Shown piece after piece: positions 23,244 through 24,044 of a stretch of 24,044 bases of DNA; position 1 is the stretch's first letter; each line of letters starts with the position of its first letter. The notes beneath the pieces were generated by a model. The model saw only the letters and a program-made list of their open reading frames with translations. It was not told where the DNA came from and ran no database searches. Source of the stretch: Pseudomonadota bacterium (GTDB taxonomy: Bacteria; Desulfobacterota; Syntrophia; Syntrophales; UBA5619); contig JAHJQP010000198.1 in NCBI GenBank assembly GCA_018819165.1, positions 1 through 24,044 on the forward strand. The letters are read 5' to 3'. The position numbers were made by a program, and so were the translations under genes.

Positions 23244-23455
23244 CTTTCCGGAAATAACGGTGATCACGGCCTGGATTTTGCGCTATGAATACGGCATGCA
23301 TCCGTCTCCGCTCCCGGCCGAGGCGAAAATGATCTTGGCGCATGAAACAAAATTGTTTGCCGATATGAATAAAGAACAAAAATGTAACGCGGCGCGGCCC
23401 CCACCAAACAGATTTTCTTTCAGCCTTCCGTCGGCAAGGGGTGCGAGGTATCCGA
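23244..23455. other. Non-coding spacer downstream of the NifA-like gene
   Basis: No convincing gene is seen. The region upstream of the sigma54 promoter candidate would be expected to hold activator sites; a short inverted repeat AAACAA-AA-TTGTTT lies at 23345-23358, but no TGT-N10-ACA NifA site was found by eye. Short open frames on both strands here show no family features. Confidence 0.4.
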
Positions 23456-24044
23456 TTATTTCGCGCGGAACTGGCGGGCATCGATGCCCAGTTTTTGAAT
23501 CCGGTACTGGATGATCCGTTTCGTCGTCCCGAGGAGCTTCGCCGCCCGTGTCTGGTTTCCCCCGGTCTCTTTCAGGGCCTCCATGATCAGCGCCCTTTCC
23601 TGAGCTTCGACGACGGAGTTCAGCTTGCCTCGCACTTTTCGCTCCTCGTTTCTGGCGAGAGCCTGGAGGGAAGGGGGCAGATGCACCGTCTCCACCGTAT
23701 CGCCCGCAGCGAGGAGAACCGCCCGTTCTATGCAGTTCTCCAGTTCCCGGACATTCCCCGGCCAGCGATAGGTCAGGAGGATGTCCGACACCGCCGGCGA
23801 AATCTTCTCGACCGGCTTCCCCGTCTCCCTCGCGTATTTAAGCACGAAGTGGTCGGCTAAGAGGATGATGTCGCTCCCCCGGTCGCGAAGGGGCGGCAGG
23901 AAAAGGGGGAAAACGTTGAGGCGGTAGAAGAGGTCGGCGCGGAACCGTCCGATGGCGAGATCCTGTTCGAGATTCCGGTTGGTCGCGGCGATGATCCGTA
24001 CATCGACGCGGACCACCCGGGCGGCGCCGAGAGGCTGAAACTGC
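23456..24044 (-). CDS. NifA-like sigma54-dependent transcriptional activator (C-terminal part)
   Basis: The gene runs off the right edge, so the N-terminal sensor and Walker motifs are not visible. What remains is the end of the AAA+ activator domain (VDVRIIAATNRNLEQDL, FRADLFYRLNVFPLFLPPLRDR, WPGNVRELENCIERAVLL) and a Fis-type helix-turn-helix (EALKETGGNQTRAAKLLGTTKRIIQYRIQKLGI). The form of the HTH resembles nif-specific regulators of the NifA type more than classical NtrC. It would activate sigma54 promoters, most simply those at 23228-23243 and 18050-18065. Which signal it senses cannot be read here. FhlA/NorR-type regulators remain possible. Confidence 0.88.
   Translation of the reverse strand, partial: QFQPLGAARVVRVDVRIIAATNRNLEQDLAIGRFRADLFYRLNVFPLFLPPLRDRGSDIILLADHFVLKYARETGKPVEKISPAVSDILLTYRWPGNVRELENCIERAVLLAAGDTVETVHLPPSLQALARNEERKVRGKLNSVVEAQERALIMEALKETGGNQTRAAKLLGTTKRIIQYRIQKLGIDARQFRAK

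Noticed and set aside
23221..23514. Short open frames on both strands in the spacer after the NifA-like gene
   Set aside because: No family features, no ribosome binding sites of note, and they overlap each other and the NifA-like stop.

Overview
The window looks like a chromosomal segment of an anaerobic deltaproteobacterium-like organism, most plausibly a Syntrophaceae-type syntroph or relative. The grounds are the GC-rich composition, soluble NADH-dehydrogenase modules rich in Fe-S ferredoxin domains, a split 'archaeal-type' glutamate synthase, a bacterial NrpR-family regulator, and a GAF-like/LuxR regulator. This placement is inference from gene content; no marker gene is present.

Left part (1-4.2 kb): a TerC-family membrane protein is cut by the window edge and broken by a single-base frameshift. 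On the minus strand follow a small excisionase-type HTH protein, an SRAP/YedK-like DNA-protein crosslink protein, PurF, and a LuxR-type regulator. The regulator is divergent from a three-gene NADH-oxidising module (NuoE-, NuoF- and truncated NuoG-like, 4.4-7.4 kb) that has no terminal catalytic subunit here. The divergent promoter region holds a perfect 25-bp palindrome.

Middle part (7.4-10.4 kb, plus strand): an NrpR-type nitrogen regulator, a family best known from methanogenic archaea, is followed by a stand-alone FMN-binding glutamate-synthase-like oxidoreductase. The latter has an unusual N-terminal four-cysteine motif and lacks the usual C-terminal Fe-S cysteines. A strong terminator closes the unit.

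Right part (10.4-24 kb, minus strand): this is a nitrogen-assimilation supercluster. Reading leftward from the right edge it runs: NifA-like sigma54 activator (partial), glutamate synthase amidotransferase subunit, ferredoxin-fused FMN subunit, GXGXG domain fused to a GltD-like NADPH/FAD subunit with extra ferredoxin domains, glnA (GSI-alpha type), carA, guaA, carB. Good -24/-12 (sigma54) promoter sequences lie upstream of the amidotransferase gene and upstream of glnA. The genes make glutamate and glutamine (GS-GOGAT) and then spend glutamine in carbamoyl phosphate and GMP synthesis; PurF, another glutamine consumer, lies nearby.

Three inverted-repeat elements sit in the intergenic spaces of this cluster. 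Two are copies of the same ~61-bp REP-like hairpin. One is in the glnA leader. The other sits exactly at the 3' end of guaA, where the last seven codons and the stop of guaA occur twice, once on each side of the hairpin, differing only at synonymous third positions. This looks like the footprint of an insertion, or of an integrated and lost element, that rebuilt the guaA C-terminus, and it is the most unusual structure in the window.
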